Assembly: GCA_002914805.1 (NCBI GenBank)
Contig: JXTB01000050.1
Span: 885,317-949,316 of the forward strand
Source: Parasponia andersonii
Lineage: Eukaryota; Streptophyta; Magnoliopsida; Rosales; Cannabaceae
Direction of reading: 5' to 3'
DNA length: 64,000 bases
Within the stretch, counting starts at the first letter, position 1. Every line of letters begins with the position of its first letter. Below the pieces are notes generated by a model, which saw only the letters and a program-made list of their open reading frames with translations, was not told the origin of the DNA and made no database searches. Made by a program: the position numbers and the translations under genes. Shown here one piece after another: positions 10,463 to 24,388 of the stretch.

Positions 10463-13400
10463 ATGCTTCTCCTTCCCTCCAAGCTTTTCTCCCTTCGTCC
10501 TCCAAACGATATCCCTGGACTGCACTATCCCGGTCGAGGACAGCGTTATACTCGTACCCAAACACTACGAGTCCTCTGCGCCAAGAGAGCCGGTAAGCAG
10601 AGATACCCATCGGAGAAGAAGAGGATCAAATCCAAGCACAAGGAGATCTTAGCCGAAGTAAAGAACAAGAACAAGTTCGAGGGTTTATGGAGGCTCTCCA
10701 AGCTCGGGGTTCCGGTCCATAACGACCCCGGAAAGGATTTTCTCGGCGTTTCGGAGGGATTGCTCCATGCCATTGCTAAAGTTCTTGAATTTCCGGTAAT
10801 TTTTTGTGTTTGGTTGCTGAGAAAGAGAGCGTCCTATATATATAAATTTAGAGTTGTGTTTCTATGGTGTGCTTGGTTCTGGAAAATGGGCATTCGAGAA
10901 AATTAATAAAGAAGCTTTGCCTAGGATTTGAATTAAGTTTTTGTTTTAACAATACACTAGTGAAGTTTGCATGTTTGGTTCCCTAGAAAATGAAAGGAAA
11001 AATGTAAGAAAAAAACGTATGAACAATGAGAAAAGAAAAGGGCATTTTTCAGTTTTTTGCTGGTGTAGTTTTTGAATGACACGAAGATCATCATTTGGGT
11101 TTCTTTAGTTTAGCTGATTATAGGTTTTTGCTAGTCAAGAAGAGTGAAACAATAACGTTTTTCTATCTTACTAATTTGTTTTCGCGGTAATTCCAGGTTG
11201 CTTCGATGTTGCCAGCAGAAGCATTCTCAGTCATTCGTAAATCTTTTGATGCAAGGAAGGTGTGTTCAATGGTGTATATATAATTGTATTATCTTTTCCT
11301 TTTATTTGTTCTGATCATGCACATATGGTGATCTCAAACTCAATTTTTGTTTGAAATATTTGAACATTATGCATTAGCTCCTGAAATAACTAACTTCTCT
11401 GTTTGAAAGAATTTCGAGTTTAATAGGAATAAATTTTACACAACTAATATGTTTTGTTTGTGCTTTTGCTTTTGATTGTCATTATTTAGATGTTAAAGGA
11501 GCCCAAATTTGTATACGTAGTGGATATGGATGTTGACAAACTTCTGAGTCTGGAGCCTCGTACTTTGGACTTCATTTCTCGGTTGGAGCCTAAAGTTGGG
11601 CTCATAGAACATTTGTCTCAGGGAAGAGTATCTGGGGACTTGATCGGTATAATAAGAGATTGTAAAAGGATCTCTAGAGAAACTATTTCGAGAAATGGTG
11701 AATATAATGATAACTCCGTGTCTAAGGGATCGTTTCCATATTCAAAATCCAGAAAACTGAAAATTGCTATCGTGGGTAGTGGGCCATCAGGACTTTTTGC
11801 CTCTCTTGTTCTTGCGGAATTTGGTGCGGATGTTACCTTAATAGAAAGAGGTCAGCCTGTTGAACAAAGAGGACGCGACATTGGCGCTTTGGTCGTGCGT
11901 AAAATATTGCAAATGGAAAGCAACTTTTGCTTTGGGGAGGTTATACTTTAAACTTGGTTCACACTTACTGTTGCTAGAGATTTTTTAAGAAAAATATGTC
12001 AAATAGTTCTATGTGCCATTTGTTCTTCAAGACTGGTAATTTTCTCATCTTGAATTCTGTGATCTTTTGACCCATTGATGTGGCACATGATTTCTGATTT
12101 TAGCTGCTAGTGACTAAGGACTGGAATTCTGTTGTCTTGTTTATCTATGAACGTGGCTTGGAATAGTTTGCACTCTGTTTTTCAGTTGTATTTCTTGTAA
12201 ATATTAGACAAAAACCAATCAAAAAATGGCGTCAATTTTCAGAAGATTTTTGTGTTATTTTTCTCCCCCCCCAGCCAATTCTGTTGTATTGTTTATCTAT
12301 GAACGTGGCCTTGGAATAGTTTGCACTCTGTTTTTCAGTTGCATTTCTTGTAAATATAAGACAAAAACCAATCAAAAAATGGCGTCAATTTTCAGAAGAT
12401 TTTTGTGTTATTCCCCCCCCGCCCTCCGCCCCCCGATTTATCCTGCAATTTGGATTCTGCACTATGTTACTGAAAAGCTTTTTGCGGATATTGTGATCCA
12501 TTTTATTCTCTTAAATGCTCATAAAAAATGTCATGGAGTAATGCATTGCTGATGGCTTATTCTGATACTGGGTTTTTGATTTTGATCTTAATGCTGCATT
12601 CATGTGGCTTTATCTATTTTGAGAAAATTCAGCGTCGTTTTTCTCTAACTATTTTAATTGACGAGTTTCTTTCTATCTACGATTTTTTCACTTCACTTAC
12701 GATTGAGTCATTTATCAAGGACTTATACATGGCAGGGTGGTGCAGGTACCTGGAGTGATGGAAAACTAGTAACTAGAATCGGAAGAAATAGTGATAGTGT
12801 TTTGGCGGTTGGTACCTACCCTTATCCTCTTGAATTTATGTTATCTACTTCTTTTTAGTCACCTTGCCAAGTAGGCCCACAGCAAATGTAAGAATCCTTA
12901 CTCACGCTTGATATCCTACTTATTTGCACTTGTGTTTGATTATGAACCAACAACTTACCAAAGGTAAAGTAGCATTGTGGATCGGTACATCTTTTACCCT
13001 TTTCTCTAATTATTACTTCAGATTTGATTAGAAAGGAGATCCATTTCAAGAAATTTCTCATTTATTTCTTCTGACGAATTGTTTCAAACTTTAAGTAAAT
13101 TTGATTTGTTGGACATTTTGTGTATGCTATTTTAGCTTTTGTGAGTTATGTTTTGGGCTGACTTAGAGCAATTTATTGTTTTAGGTTATGAAAACTTTAG
13201 TTCATTTTGGAGCTCCAGAAGGAATCTTGGTTAATGGGAAGCCTCATTTGGGAACAGACAAATTGATTCCTTTACTTCGCAATTTTCGGCAACACTTACA
13301 AGAATTGGGTGTGAGTGACACACATGCTTCTGGCTGATCAAACTCATATTGTCAGATTCTTTCTAACTTGGTTTTTCATTTTATAAACTGCTTAGGTTAC

Positions 13401-16400
13401 TATTGAGTTTGGGAAGAGAGTAGATGATCTCGTCATAGAGGATGGACGAGTTGTTGGTGTCAAAGTATCTGATTCAAGAGACAGTTTGCAGTCTAATAGC
13501 CAAAAGTGGGGTTATGATGCTGTTGTTTTGGCTGTTGGGCATTCTGCTCGTGATATTTATCAAATGCTTCTTTCCCATAATGTGGTTTTGGTTCCAAAAG
13601 ATTTTTCTGTGAGTGGCTTTCTCTTCCCTTTCATGTGGACTTGTAAGTGTATATCTGGTAATTTAGTTAAGGACATACATGCCTTCAATGAGTGCCAGTG
13701 TTATAAGTTTCTGCACAACATCTTTGGAGATGGAACATTTATAACTTGAAGTATTTTGAATTTTTGATATATTGTGTAATACATTCAGGTAATGTATGAA
13801 ATAAAGTAAATGGAGGAAAGGTAAACTTATTTGATTCAGCACGGTCTTTCTGGATGGGTATATCTATTAGCTAGAAAGGCCTTTTCTCCATTCTTTCAGA
13901 GATTTGGTATTGAAATGTTTGTGGTCCTTTCACATACTGTATATTTATTTATGTCCAGAAAACTCTTCTGTCAGCTCTTGAGAGATGGCTTTGGTTGATA
14001 GTGCATTGCATACAGTTGCTTAGATATTGATGATCTTAAACAGGCAATGCACATTCATGCATGGTAGATCAAATGTGGTGTGGACTATGCACGAGCAAAA
14101 CAAAGTAGCAGTAACAATTAGGGAGACGTGGTGATGGAGAATGTTATATTTCTGTAGCCATTTAACATGATATACCCTTACTCTAAAAAATAAGAAATAG
14201 TAAGAGAACAAGTGATTATTCACAGTTCTTTAGCATGGTATCAGTTAGTTTCTGAGATTTTGCTTATTTATTTTTTCAATATGTGATATCTTGTATGGAT
14301 GAACAGGTAGGTTTACGAATTGAGCATCCTCAGGAAGCAATAAACAGTATACAGGTTGGTTGTATTTCTTTTTTCTTTACACAATTCATCAAAAATTTGT
14401 TTCTTCATGTAAAATGGTGGACATTTGTCTGTGACTAAGTCACTTTTGGCAACTATTATACTTTCTTTTTCTGTTTTGAAAGTTTCAATTGTTCAAAACA
14501 TGAGCGAGCAAAGTTAAAACCTGCGTGGCCTTGTAGATAATATTGAGATTTTGGTACTTTATTTACATACGTATGCATTATAGCCTGAAAATTCTGATAC
14601 AATCCGACTGAATTTTACTGGAATAACATAAAGTAATTGCACTGTTTCATTGATGAACAAGAAAGAAATACAACCCAGGTATTCGAGAGACCTGGACTCT
14701 CCTCAGAGCTGAGCTCTCTATTGATTCTCACCACTCAAAAAACATGCCTTCTCTCTCTCTTGTTTCTCCCTTTTATTCCCTTCTAACTAACTGCCTGATT
14801 TCCAGGGTGGTAGTATGACCATTTCCCACAAACTGCCTAGCTACTAACCATCCATAACTAATCTCTCTTCCTTTAATTAGGCTAAAACTAATTAGACTAA
14901 GACTCAGAGCTTGATGCTGCTGCTCTTCCCTTCTTGCCCCTCCTAGCATAATTGAACAGGATTGGAGGCCTATCAAATTCCTCAAACACGCTTTGCAAAC
15001 TCCAGTTTGAGAGTCAAAACCTGTCCTTCATTGAGCCCTACAGTCTTCGAGAAGCAAGAAACTAAGACAAATTCCATACCTCATTTTAGCAAACCAGTAG
15101 CCTAATCACTCGACCTACCCCCATAGGTAGGTTCATGTACTATTATGACACAAAATATTAACTAATTGTGCGTGTATGTGTGTGTCAAACAAGAAGACAT
15201 TTTTATTAAAATATCTGAGAAAAGAGAGACATTTACCCATTAAACATTAGATGATGGTTTTTGATTACAATGTAAGGAGACTCCGTGAGCTAACGTGATG
15301 TTTTAGGATAAGTCCCTGAATTTGATTAGAATGATCTTAATTAAGTACTGATCAATGCTAGATTAAGCTTGAATATGATTGAAATATTAAAAAAAACAAA
15401 AACAGAGAAAAGAAGCAGAATAGTGTTATTTTAGGGGTTACGGATCCTGACTAAACTAGGGCATCCTTATCCTATGCCCTAAACCCTTTTAGGGGAGTAA
15501 GAATGTGAGTTACATGCACCAAATCAAAGAATACTCACCACTATTATATGCAGAAACTTTCTAACCAGGTAACATGTTAATTCCTAGTAACTAACCCCTA
15601 AAACGGGTGGTTTCTGGTTTATCTTTGCTGGTTTTGGATGAAGTCGCCGAGGTTGCAGCCTCTAGGTTGCTTCCTAAGGCAGTTTGCTGAACTCTAAACT
15701 GGTTCTTAGCACTCCTATGTTCTTTAATTATTGTTTTTCACTAAAACCATGACTGGAACTGGATTCTAGGAGACAAGGAAAAGCTGTTTCTGCCACTTGG
15801 CAGCCTTGTCTCCCACTAGCTTCTTGGCTTCCAAGTTTCAGTTCGTTATAAATAAGAACATCCCTTTTACACAAAGACAACAACAAGTTTATTCACAACA
15901 ATTCGTACATACACAAACACTCCTATACAATCACTCTCTCTTTCATTTAGCTATTCACGTTTTTAGCCACTGCAGTGGCTGAAACCCTCAGTTTTCTTGC
16001 ATTCTAGTCCACCCGATAGACATAAAACATCCCCTAACCTCTTATATATCACTCTAAATCATATTTCTAGCTTAAGATCACTTATTCAATTTCATTCCTA
16101 TATCTGAAAGTGATCTTTAGTAGCTTTGTATGTATGATCAGTTGCTGTTTCTACGTAAACAATCTTTGCTCTTTTATCATACATCTCAGCTTCTAGTCCT
16201 TATTTCTCATTCGTACTTTGCCTTATATTCATCATCTAAGTATCATATCCTATTTTATAAGGTTTTGTACTAGTTCACACCTGATAAATATTAGTTTATA
16301 CAAGTGGCTGATCATTCATCTCTATTTTTATGCATTACAAGGAATGTGAAGTACACACCTTTAATTTGATCATTAAAGACTCCTACTTCATGTTTTATAT

Positions 16401-18887
16401 ACCTACGCTCGTATACATGCATGATCAAGGCTTGGTCAGCATGTAACCGACTATATTTCAAACAACAAATCATTATCTATTCCTTCTTTTATACACATAC
16501 TAGCATCTCGTTCAAAGAACTCTATAAGGGTTGAGCCATTCAAGACCCCAACCTCATGTTCATGGTAGTTTTAGCACAAAGATAGCATCTTCTGTTTCCT
16601 GGTATTTTATAACCATTGTATTTTATTTTCAGTTTTTTATTTTGCAAGCTTAATCTAGTTGACTAGTATATTCTATGTTTCAGTTCTTTATTTTCAATCT
16701 TTACATTTCAGCAACCTTATTTTCAGCTATATTTAAATTTCAGTCTCTATTATTTAAGTTTCAGTACTTTTAATCTTAGTTATTTATACTTCAGTATCTT
16801 AGAATCAAGTTAACCAGTTCTCTTTTATTATTATATATATTTCTCTATCTAACTAACTTAATTACCTACTGTATACATCTACTTATATTTACTTATCTCT
16901 AATTTTTATGCTCAATTATGCTGTCTTAATTTTTGAGTAACAAACAAGTAATCAAATATTTTCAGAAATAAAAAATTACCACGAACACGTGATAAACATC
17001 TTCCATTACATTATGATTAGAAAGGTTGTGAATTGCAAATCTTACTGATTCTAGAACAGCACTTCTATTCCCCCCCCCCCAAATTTAATTTTTGTTCTGG
17101 TCAGAGTTAAACAAATCTGTTATGGATATGTGTAGTATTCTCGTTTGGCATCCGAAGTTTGCAGTGGACGTGGAAAGGTACCGGTGGCAGATTACAAGCT
17201 TGTCAAGTACGTCGGTCGGGAGAATGGTGATGTATCTTCCGGGGCAAGTCGTAGTTGCTATTCTTTTTGTATGTGTCCTGGTGGTCAGGTACTTTCTCTT
17301 TTCCTTTAAAGAGCCTGCTTGACAGAACGGTGTAATATTAGTATCATAGTGTCGCCTGAAATTGCTAACTGCAATGTTTTATATGGGGTGCGGTAAAGGA
17401 TGTAAGTTAGTAAAGTAGAATTCTCACTTTTAATTGGCTGCCTACCATATTTGGCATTGGTAGCATTTCAAGAAGTTCTTGCTAGGTGAAATGTCTACGA
17501 TTCTTATGCATCAACTAGTGCTCTAATGAGAGTTCTACCTAATACTTTACACTGGATGTTGTAATTTGAATGCTGCATTCCAGGTCGTTCTTACTAGTAC
17601 AAATCCTTCAGAAATCTGTATAAATGGCATGTCCTTTTCTCGACGTGCGTCAAAGTGGGCAAATGCTGCCCTTGTTGTGACTGTCTCAACAAAGGATTTT
17701 GAGTCACTGAATTTCCATGGTGATCTTGCAGGGGTGGAATTTCAGGTATATTTTTGTATCTAACCTTTGTATATTTGGCTCTTTTCTTTTTTCCGTCTGA
17801 ACTTCAATATACCTCTCTTTCCCAAGTCGCTTCTTCAATAATTATTAGATTGTAGATTTGAACCTTTCGGAGTCGCGTATCTTTGTTCCAGCTGCATTTA
17901 CATAATCTTCAGATATTTTTTAAATAGCACTGTTAGCATCGTACTGATTTCAAAATCTACTGTTGCGATGTTCAAAAATGAAGAGGGAATTTGAAAGAAG
18001 AGCAGCCATATTGGGAGGTGGAAATTTCGTTGTGCCGGTACAGACAGTAACCGACTTTCTGAATGGAAAATTATCAGGTAGGATTGCTAATCCCTTTTTC
18101 CATAGTTGTTTTCCCGTGGTTGCTTTTAAGTTGGAATCTTCATCCATTTGTGGTTGAGGTTTGACTTGTTTTGTCTAGTGACATCTGTGCCACCATCAAG
18201 TTATCGGTTAGGAGTGAAAGCAGCACATCTCCATGAGTTGTTTCCTATTCATATAACAGAGGCTTTGCAGCGGGCAATTTCAATGTTTGATGAAGAGGTA
18301 AGTAGTTTTCCTCTCGATATTGTGATTTTCTCTACTTTTATAATGTCTGAACAATTAATGCCTAACTTCTATTTTCTTTCAACCTTTTTGGACTTTCAGT
18401 TACCAGGATTTGTCTCCAAAGAGGGCCTTCTTCATGGAGTAGAGGTAATATAGTAGTTAAATATGCTTCCCCCCCTCTTTTCCTTCTTCTGTATCTGAAT
18501 TTCATTTATTGGGATTTTATATAACAGGTTATATAAGAGCTCGTTTCTATATTGACTGAAAGACTGTCTCATTTCCACATCTTCACATTTTAAGTTACTG
18601 ACCTTGGGAAAAGTTAGCTCTGTTGACTGCTGACATTTTATCTTTGCTTCCAGACTAGGACGAGCTCCCCTGTCCAGATTCCCCGCAACACTGACACTTA
18701 TGAGAGCACATCTTTGAAAGGATTGTACCCTGTAGGCGAAGGAGCAGGTTATGCTGGAGGGATTGTAAGTGCAGCAGTGGATGGCATGTGTGCTGGCTTT
18801 GCTGTGGCAAATGCATTCGACTTATGTCACGCTGGCATAGAGTCAGTTTTCAGCAAGACTCAGACTGCTGGCTTTGTGAAATACTAG
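10463..18887 (+). CDS. Chloroplast-type FAD-dependent oxidoreductase (PDE327-like), 13 exons
   Basis: Exons, all with GT-AG borders and intact phase: 10463-10795, 11197-11259, 11490-11939, 12736-12807, 13185-13310, 13396-13608, 14307-14354, 17136-17288, 17584-17745, 17984-18077, 18179-18297, 18400-18444 and 18654-18887. They encode 703 aa. The first 40 or so residues are rich in Ser, Arg and Leu with almost no acids, like a plastid transit peptide. A Rossmann FAD-binding motif, GSGPSG, is at 228-233, with the ribose-binding Glu in VTLIER about 20 residues on. FGEGGAGTWSDGKL and VGEGAGYAGGI near the C-terminus fit the uncharacterised FAD dehydrogenase family COG2509. The Arabidopsis relative, from memory, is At4g30720 (PIGMENT DEFECTIVE 327), about the same length. 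The substrate is unknown. No inactivating lesion was seen. Confidence 0.92.
12126..12425 (+). repeat. Tandem duplication inside intron 3
   Basis: A unit of about 150 bp starting attctgttgt occurs at 12126 and 12278. The copies are nearly identical, and each ends in a run of C (12265-12272 and 12413-12420). The copies create repeated short frames (MASIFRRFLCY twice) that are not exons: the real splice sites skip them, and the flanking exons join in frame without them. Confidence 0.9.
14355..17135 (+). other. Expanded intron 7 with repeat-like content
   Basis: This 2781-bp intron is far longer than the other eleven (85-796 bp). Its first part, about 14635-15130, read on the minus strand has a TATA-like aataaaagg, a CT-rich leader and an end near 14638 similar to an LTR terminus, so it may be a minus-strand LTR fragment. 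The region 15300-16960 is AT-rich and looks like transposon non-coding sequence, but no family could be named. No coding domain was seen. Donor gttggt and acceptor tgtag border it, and the exons join in frame. Confidence 0.5.
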
Positions 18888-21753
18888 GAACACTTCTGGT
18901 TATTTCTGCTGCAGTGGTTCCCAGTATTCGGCAAATACAAGCTTAAGCATCAACAAGTTTGTTGTTGGGGAACAGCTGAGGTAGACAATTAGCTTATTTT
19001 TCATCTAAAAGTCGGCTAGTGTACTCCATTTCCTCAATTTATTGGGGGAAAAAAAAAAGATATTTAATATTTGAAAGGTTTGATTATTTAACATTATCGC
19101 CTCTTAATTCTTATGGTTGTGCAGCTTGGTCAAGAGTTTTCCCTTAAGCAAGCTTGAGAATATTCAAAATCTCCCCATTAAGTAATCCGGTGGATGCAAT
19201 TGGAGGCCAAAGCATAAGATTTCCATGAAGCTGGCTGACTTATGCGCCAAGATCCGACAATTAAACTTTTTTAAACTACTGCAGATCAAGTGTTTGTATA
19301 TTCAGAAGCTGTCATGTTGATCACTAACCCGACACCATAAGTTTTCAAGCAACAATCTACTTCAGCAAGGCTTGTTAAATTAGGCTATATTATAGTCTTA
19401 CATTAGAACCTACTGAAAAACTCGTTGTATTAGTTGGGAATCTATCTACCGTATGCTTTCCCCAGTCCATGAGTGAGATTTTGTACATCAACATAATCAG
19501 TTTTTGCTATAGATTTTTCCCTCTTGCACAGGAACCATATATTTCTTTGCCATAATTTTCCACCGGTATACAGCTTGAAGACCCAACAAATTAACGGCAA
19601 GAGTTCAAATTTTCAGCCTTTCAATGTGTTCGTCGTTCCCCTCTCTCTCTTATAGAACTTTTTACGTGTATGTTCGTGCTGTAACTACTTTAATATCTGA
19701 TTTTTAAAACCTGATGAGGTTGAAGAGGTATTGAATCTGAGAGAAACACTAAGAGCTCCTTAGTACCACAAATTAATAGAAATGTGAGACCTACCAAACG
19801 ATCAAACACCTTTGTTAGTGAGGAAGCACCACAGTTGCTCCATAACTTGTTCCAAATTTAACTCTAAAGGAGGGGAAAAAGAAAGAAGTTTTATATTCTT
19901 TTCATTGATGAATAGCATGTTGGAAAGTCCTCTCTTCCTTATAAATTTTTAGAACTTAGTTTAAGGTACTGACATTAAGAGACTACTGCACATAAAGACA
20001 ATATTTAACAAACTCATTGCAAAATTTATTTGTTTTTCTTTCTCTTGGTTACAAGTAATGGTATTTCTTTTAAAGGAATGGCATACCATGTTTATGGGTA
20101 GGAGGGTTTTGAGACATGAAACTAGATACCACGTTGCTCACCACTTGATCCCTTTGTTGTTTTGTATAACAAAGGAAAACAGAAGATTTTCTTCTGAGAT
20201 AAAATGGATATTAGATACCACGAGTGATAATTTTTTTTTTTTTTATAAAAAAGATAATAATGATAAAAAAATTTAAAGAAAAAAATGAAATGAATAGCAA
20301 GAGACAAAATATTCAGACTTCAGAACCATTTTGTTCCGTCCATACTGCTAAGTCCTTTCTTATATATATGGTTTCCCTAGGTATCCAATGTGAACTTCAA
20401 TAATCCCATGAACCAAACAAAAGTACAATCGGTATCATATAATTTGTTACACATACAAAATATTGAACGAAAAAAAAAATTAAAGGAAGGACAAAATCAC
20501 CAATCTGAATCATTTTTTGTTTTCCTATTCATCAAGTACTGCCCACATAATCAATGAAACAAAACAAATAATATTGCCCACATGGAAGCTGCCACCTCAG
20601 AACCCTCCATGACATGCTTTAAGGCCCAATAATACATTGATCAAATTAGAGGATCTTCTATTTTCTTTTTTTTTTTTTCCCTCTTATTTTATTTTATTAA
20701 TTTTATGTAGCTTTAATCCCTTTATACAGACATTTTAGAGCAGCAAAAGGACGTGCATGTAGCATGGCATATGCATGGGTTTGTAATGGTGTGTGAATTA
20801 TGTAATGCTTTTCATATTGTTAAAGCACATGAAGACCCATCATTTGGGCTTAACTTATTTTAGTTCACAAGCATATTTGTTGAAGGATAGAATTAAAAAA
20901 TTTGCACGTATTCAATGCTTGCTTAAAATCAGTTCACGATAATTCTCTCTCTCCTTCTAAGCACCTAAAATATTAAAGGGAAATTAAAAAAACCACTACC
21001 GTCATTAGGAAGATTCCTTTATTGTGATTAATATAAGTTGAAAATGGTCCAAATTATGGCTGAACTAATCTCCCTTACCCTCACTAATCATTCACGATGC
21101 TATTTCAGGTTTCTTTTCATTCATTTTCCTTTCTTATAGGCATGTTTTTTTGTACTCAAGGGTCTTAACTCTCTTTTTTTTCCCTCTTTGTTATAGACTA
21201 CTTCAACATGTGCTATGTTTATTTTACTAAAACTTTTACTGTATGATGTCTCTTCTCGTAACCGTACAATATCAAGTATTCTCTAATTTATATAATTTAG
21301 AACCAAACTATTGTTATTTTTTTCTTTTTAAATTCATAAATGCAATTGTCAAGAAGGCAAAGTCGACCTATTAGCACGACAACAAGGCTTAAACACGGCA
21401 TGACAAGCTAGTTAGTTAGTCATGCTTAGCACGGTTTAATTATGACTTATATCGGGTTCATAAATTAAGTACGATCGACCAAACATGAGCATGATATATC
21501 ATATTTATAGGTACAATACGATATGACCTATTGGTACTACATGTTAGCATGTCATACATATGAACTTTGTATATAATTTTCAATTATTTTTCCTATTAAT
21601 AATATTTTCATTTTTTTTTCATTTTTCTCATTCAAGCTCAACTTTAACACAAAAAAAGTTCACTATAATTTTATAGTTTATCTTCGGTTATATTTAAATA
21701 ATTTGGAGAAAAAATTTATTGAAAGACATTAGGATTTAAAAGATATTTGAGAT
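18888..21753. other. 3' UTR of the oxidoreductase gene and AT-rich intergenic DNA
   Basis: The first few hundred bases after the stop are probably 3' UTR. Possible poly(A) signals exist but none could be chosen. The remainder is AT-rich with poly-A and poly-T runs. Frames up to 72 codons show no known domain. No RNA gene was found. Confidence 0.5.
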
Positions 21754-21950
21754 AATACTAGGTATTCCAACTAGTTTACTAAAATTGTTGTACCAACATA
21801 TGTGTTAAATGAGTTGTCACCATTTAATTAGTATATTGAAACTTATCATAAATAAAGTTAATACCATTCACTAATTAAATAGTGACAACTTATTTACCAC
21901 ACATATTGGTATTAAAAATTTAATAAATTATTTAATATACCTAACAATAT
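21754..21950. mobile_element. MITE (fold-back), about 197 bp
   Basis: The inner arms match strongly. The left arm includes gagttgtcaccatttaatta, and the reverse complement of the right arm includes aagttgtcactatttaatta. The pairing extends outward to aatactaggtat on the left and aatattgttaggtat on the right, giving arms of about 75-80 bp. It has no coding capacity. The target duplication is not clear. Confidence 0.7.
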
Positions 21951-23590
21951 TTTTTAATTAAATAGGCTAATTTTAGTCCAAATAAATTGGCACGTCTAAA
22001 TACGTGAAGTCACACAATACCAAAGCACATCGACATATCATGACACATTACATCATAGACTAATGGGTCATAATTTTTCTCCTTAGGCACTACAACTAAG
22101 AAGTAGGTTGTATTTGGTAGGGCAGCTCACAGAGTTATAAGACCTTCCCTCTTAAAATATTTTCGTTACAACCAGAATAATGTGTTAATTACCAGGAGAG
22201 CCATGGACTATGGTAAATCAAATCTACCAGAAAAAAAAGGACAAATGATAGTCTTTTCATTTAATGACAACTATGGTACTACCCTCATTGCCTGCAATAG
22301 AAAATCCTGGCTTTTGGACATATCCTCCAAGTTGTGTCGTTTTTGTACAAGTCTGGTTACTAAGGCCCATTTAGAAACTAATGCTCCCAGAGTGAGACCC
22401 TAAGATATGACAAAGGCGCACATTCAAAAAAAAATAAATAAATAAATACAGAGAGATCGATAAAATATGATTTGTCCTAATCATAGCATGTGGCAGCAAT
22501 CACAACAAAACAAAATTTTACGAGGCAATTTTTTTTTTTTTCCACAATTGATCCATGTTTTTAGCTGCAAATTAAAAATTAAACTACTAAAGAAAAGGGC
22601 CCTCTCTAAGTGTGTTTTGTGGTTTTGATTCTGAATGGTGTTTTGTCCAATTCTAAATGGTGTTTTTGTTCATCCAAACTTAGGATTAAGAAAGGGAAAC
22701 CTTTTTTGGACTATACTTTCTACTCATATGGTGTCTCCATCATTGTGGTTCTTTGATTATTGGCAAGAAAAGGAAAAAAGCGATTATTTATATTGGTGAC
22801 ATTGTAATCATGAGAAATTATTAAGAGAGCTGTCTAAGATGCGTGCATATAGAAAGAATGTCTTTCCATTTTTTTTAAGTGACAAAGTTGATCAAGATGG
22901 AGGGAAAAATTTTAAACTAAAAGAGAAAAAAAATAATAAAAAACCAAAACAAATAGGATTTAAAAAAAAAAAAAGGGTTAAAGAACTTTGCAGTTGTAAA
23001 GTGGAAACTTGAGCATCAACAGGGTGGCATATGACTATCTAAAAGACGTTTGACCAACAACTCTATTGGTCTCACTGTGCTATTTTAACAGTTCATATTT
23101 ATGTTACATTTTTTAAACAAATAAACATTAATATTACCGGGTAAAATTATCAGATTAATGTTACTGTTGAAGTTTAGTTTAAATCTATTTTCATGAAACC
23201 CGGACTGACTTGACAGAATCTTGTATTTCCCTGACAATTGCATATATAAAATAAAATAAAATAAGCCCGACAAAAACATTAAGCCATTTATTATGTCTTT
23301 TAGAAAATTGTTTGAACATGTGTCAAACCAAACAAAACCCAAAAGGAAAAACCTTGAATAATACATGTTCTATATCATACCGAATTTGAATCTGTAACTC
23401 CTTACTTGCATCGGGTGGAAAAACATCAATTATGACCTGTTGCGTAGTGTTTTATCGTTACAAATAATTGATATATCTGCCTAATTCTCCAAAAAAATAA
23501 CTAGTTAATTGACAAAGAGATAATTATCCATTATTATGTAGTCACTTAATCTTAATGTTATATTATATTTTATTATGCAGTTTTCTATTT
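21951..23590. other. AT-rich intergenic sequence
   Basis: No gene or named repeat was recognised. Short frames at 22182-22403 and 23085-23366 lack family features. An (aata)n run lies near 22430-22447. Confidence 0.5.
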
Positions 23591-23908
23591 ACAAAATTAA
23601 GAAACCTAAAGTCACTCTTACCTATATAAAGGAGGCTCAGTCTCATAATTTATCATCTGAGAATCATCTCACAGTCACTTCACTATACACTCTCTTTTTA
23701 ATTCTCTCTTTACTCTCAGCTTAAGACTTAGAGAAACTCTTGTAATTTTCTAAAAAATAGTGAAGAATAACGGATGTATACTCATCTTTTTTAGGGCTGA
23801 ACCACTATAAAATTATTGTCTCCTTATTTACTTAGCTTTATCAACTATTTTTATACACAAACCAAATCTTGTAATTTTCTAAATTTGTTGTTGACAAAAT
23901 CTCTATCA
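23591..23908 (+). repeat. 5' LTR (recognisable part) of the Ty3/gypsy element
   Basis: It matches 29636-30066 over the TATA region, the shared block ctcagtctcataatttatca, and the end. It ends ctctatca, followed by a primer-binding-like site. It lacks the extra tandem unit seen in the 3' copy. Confidence 0.75.
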
Positions 23909-24388
23909 ATAATTGGCACTAGAAAGAGGGCTATTCTAACAAAGTGTTCATCAATTTTACTTTTTCAATAATAGCAAGCACTATAAACACCACCAAAAAC
24001 ATTAGAGTTAGCTAAAATCAACTCCAAAACATTGCTACTACACAGGTTGATCCCGCTTAGAATCAATCAATATTGTTCAGAGACAAGATCGCATGGAGGA
24101 TGCTCTTGCAAACCTTCAGTAATTCACCAACCAAAATAATAATTTTCTATAGCGACTTACTGAAGGACAGATGGTGACTCTACCACAGTAGGAATATCTT
24201 GCTCGACGACTTAAAAGAGGAATTTAGATCAAGAGGTAGGAAATTGCGACCAGCAAGAGTGCCATACAGATCGCACCTTTAAGGGTAAAGGCACGATAAT
24301 AAACTTGCCACAAGAATCTGGTACCGGGAGTTCGAACACAAATCGGGATCATAGATAACCCTTTAGGAGAGCTCCCGTCAATCGTAAT

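Noticed and set aside
12226-12858. Frames of up to 108 codons, one with an internal repeat, in the oxidoreductase gene
   Set aside because: They lie mostly in intron 3 and arise from its tandem duplication. The flanking exons join in frame without them.
15797-15982. 61-codon frame in intron 7 with a Ser/Thr-rich start
   Set aside because: It has no splice sites that keep the gene's frame, and no similarity was recognised.
24325-24345. gggagttcgaacac, resembling a tRNA box B
   Set aside because: There is no box A at the right distance and no cloverleaf. It lies in gag-region sequence of the gypsy element.
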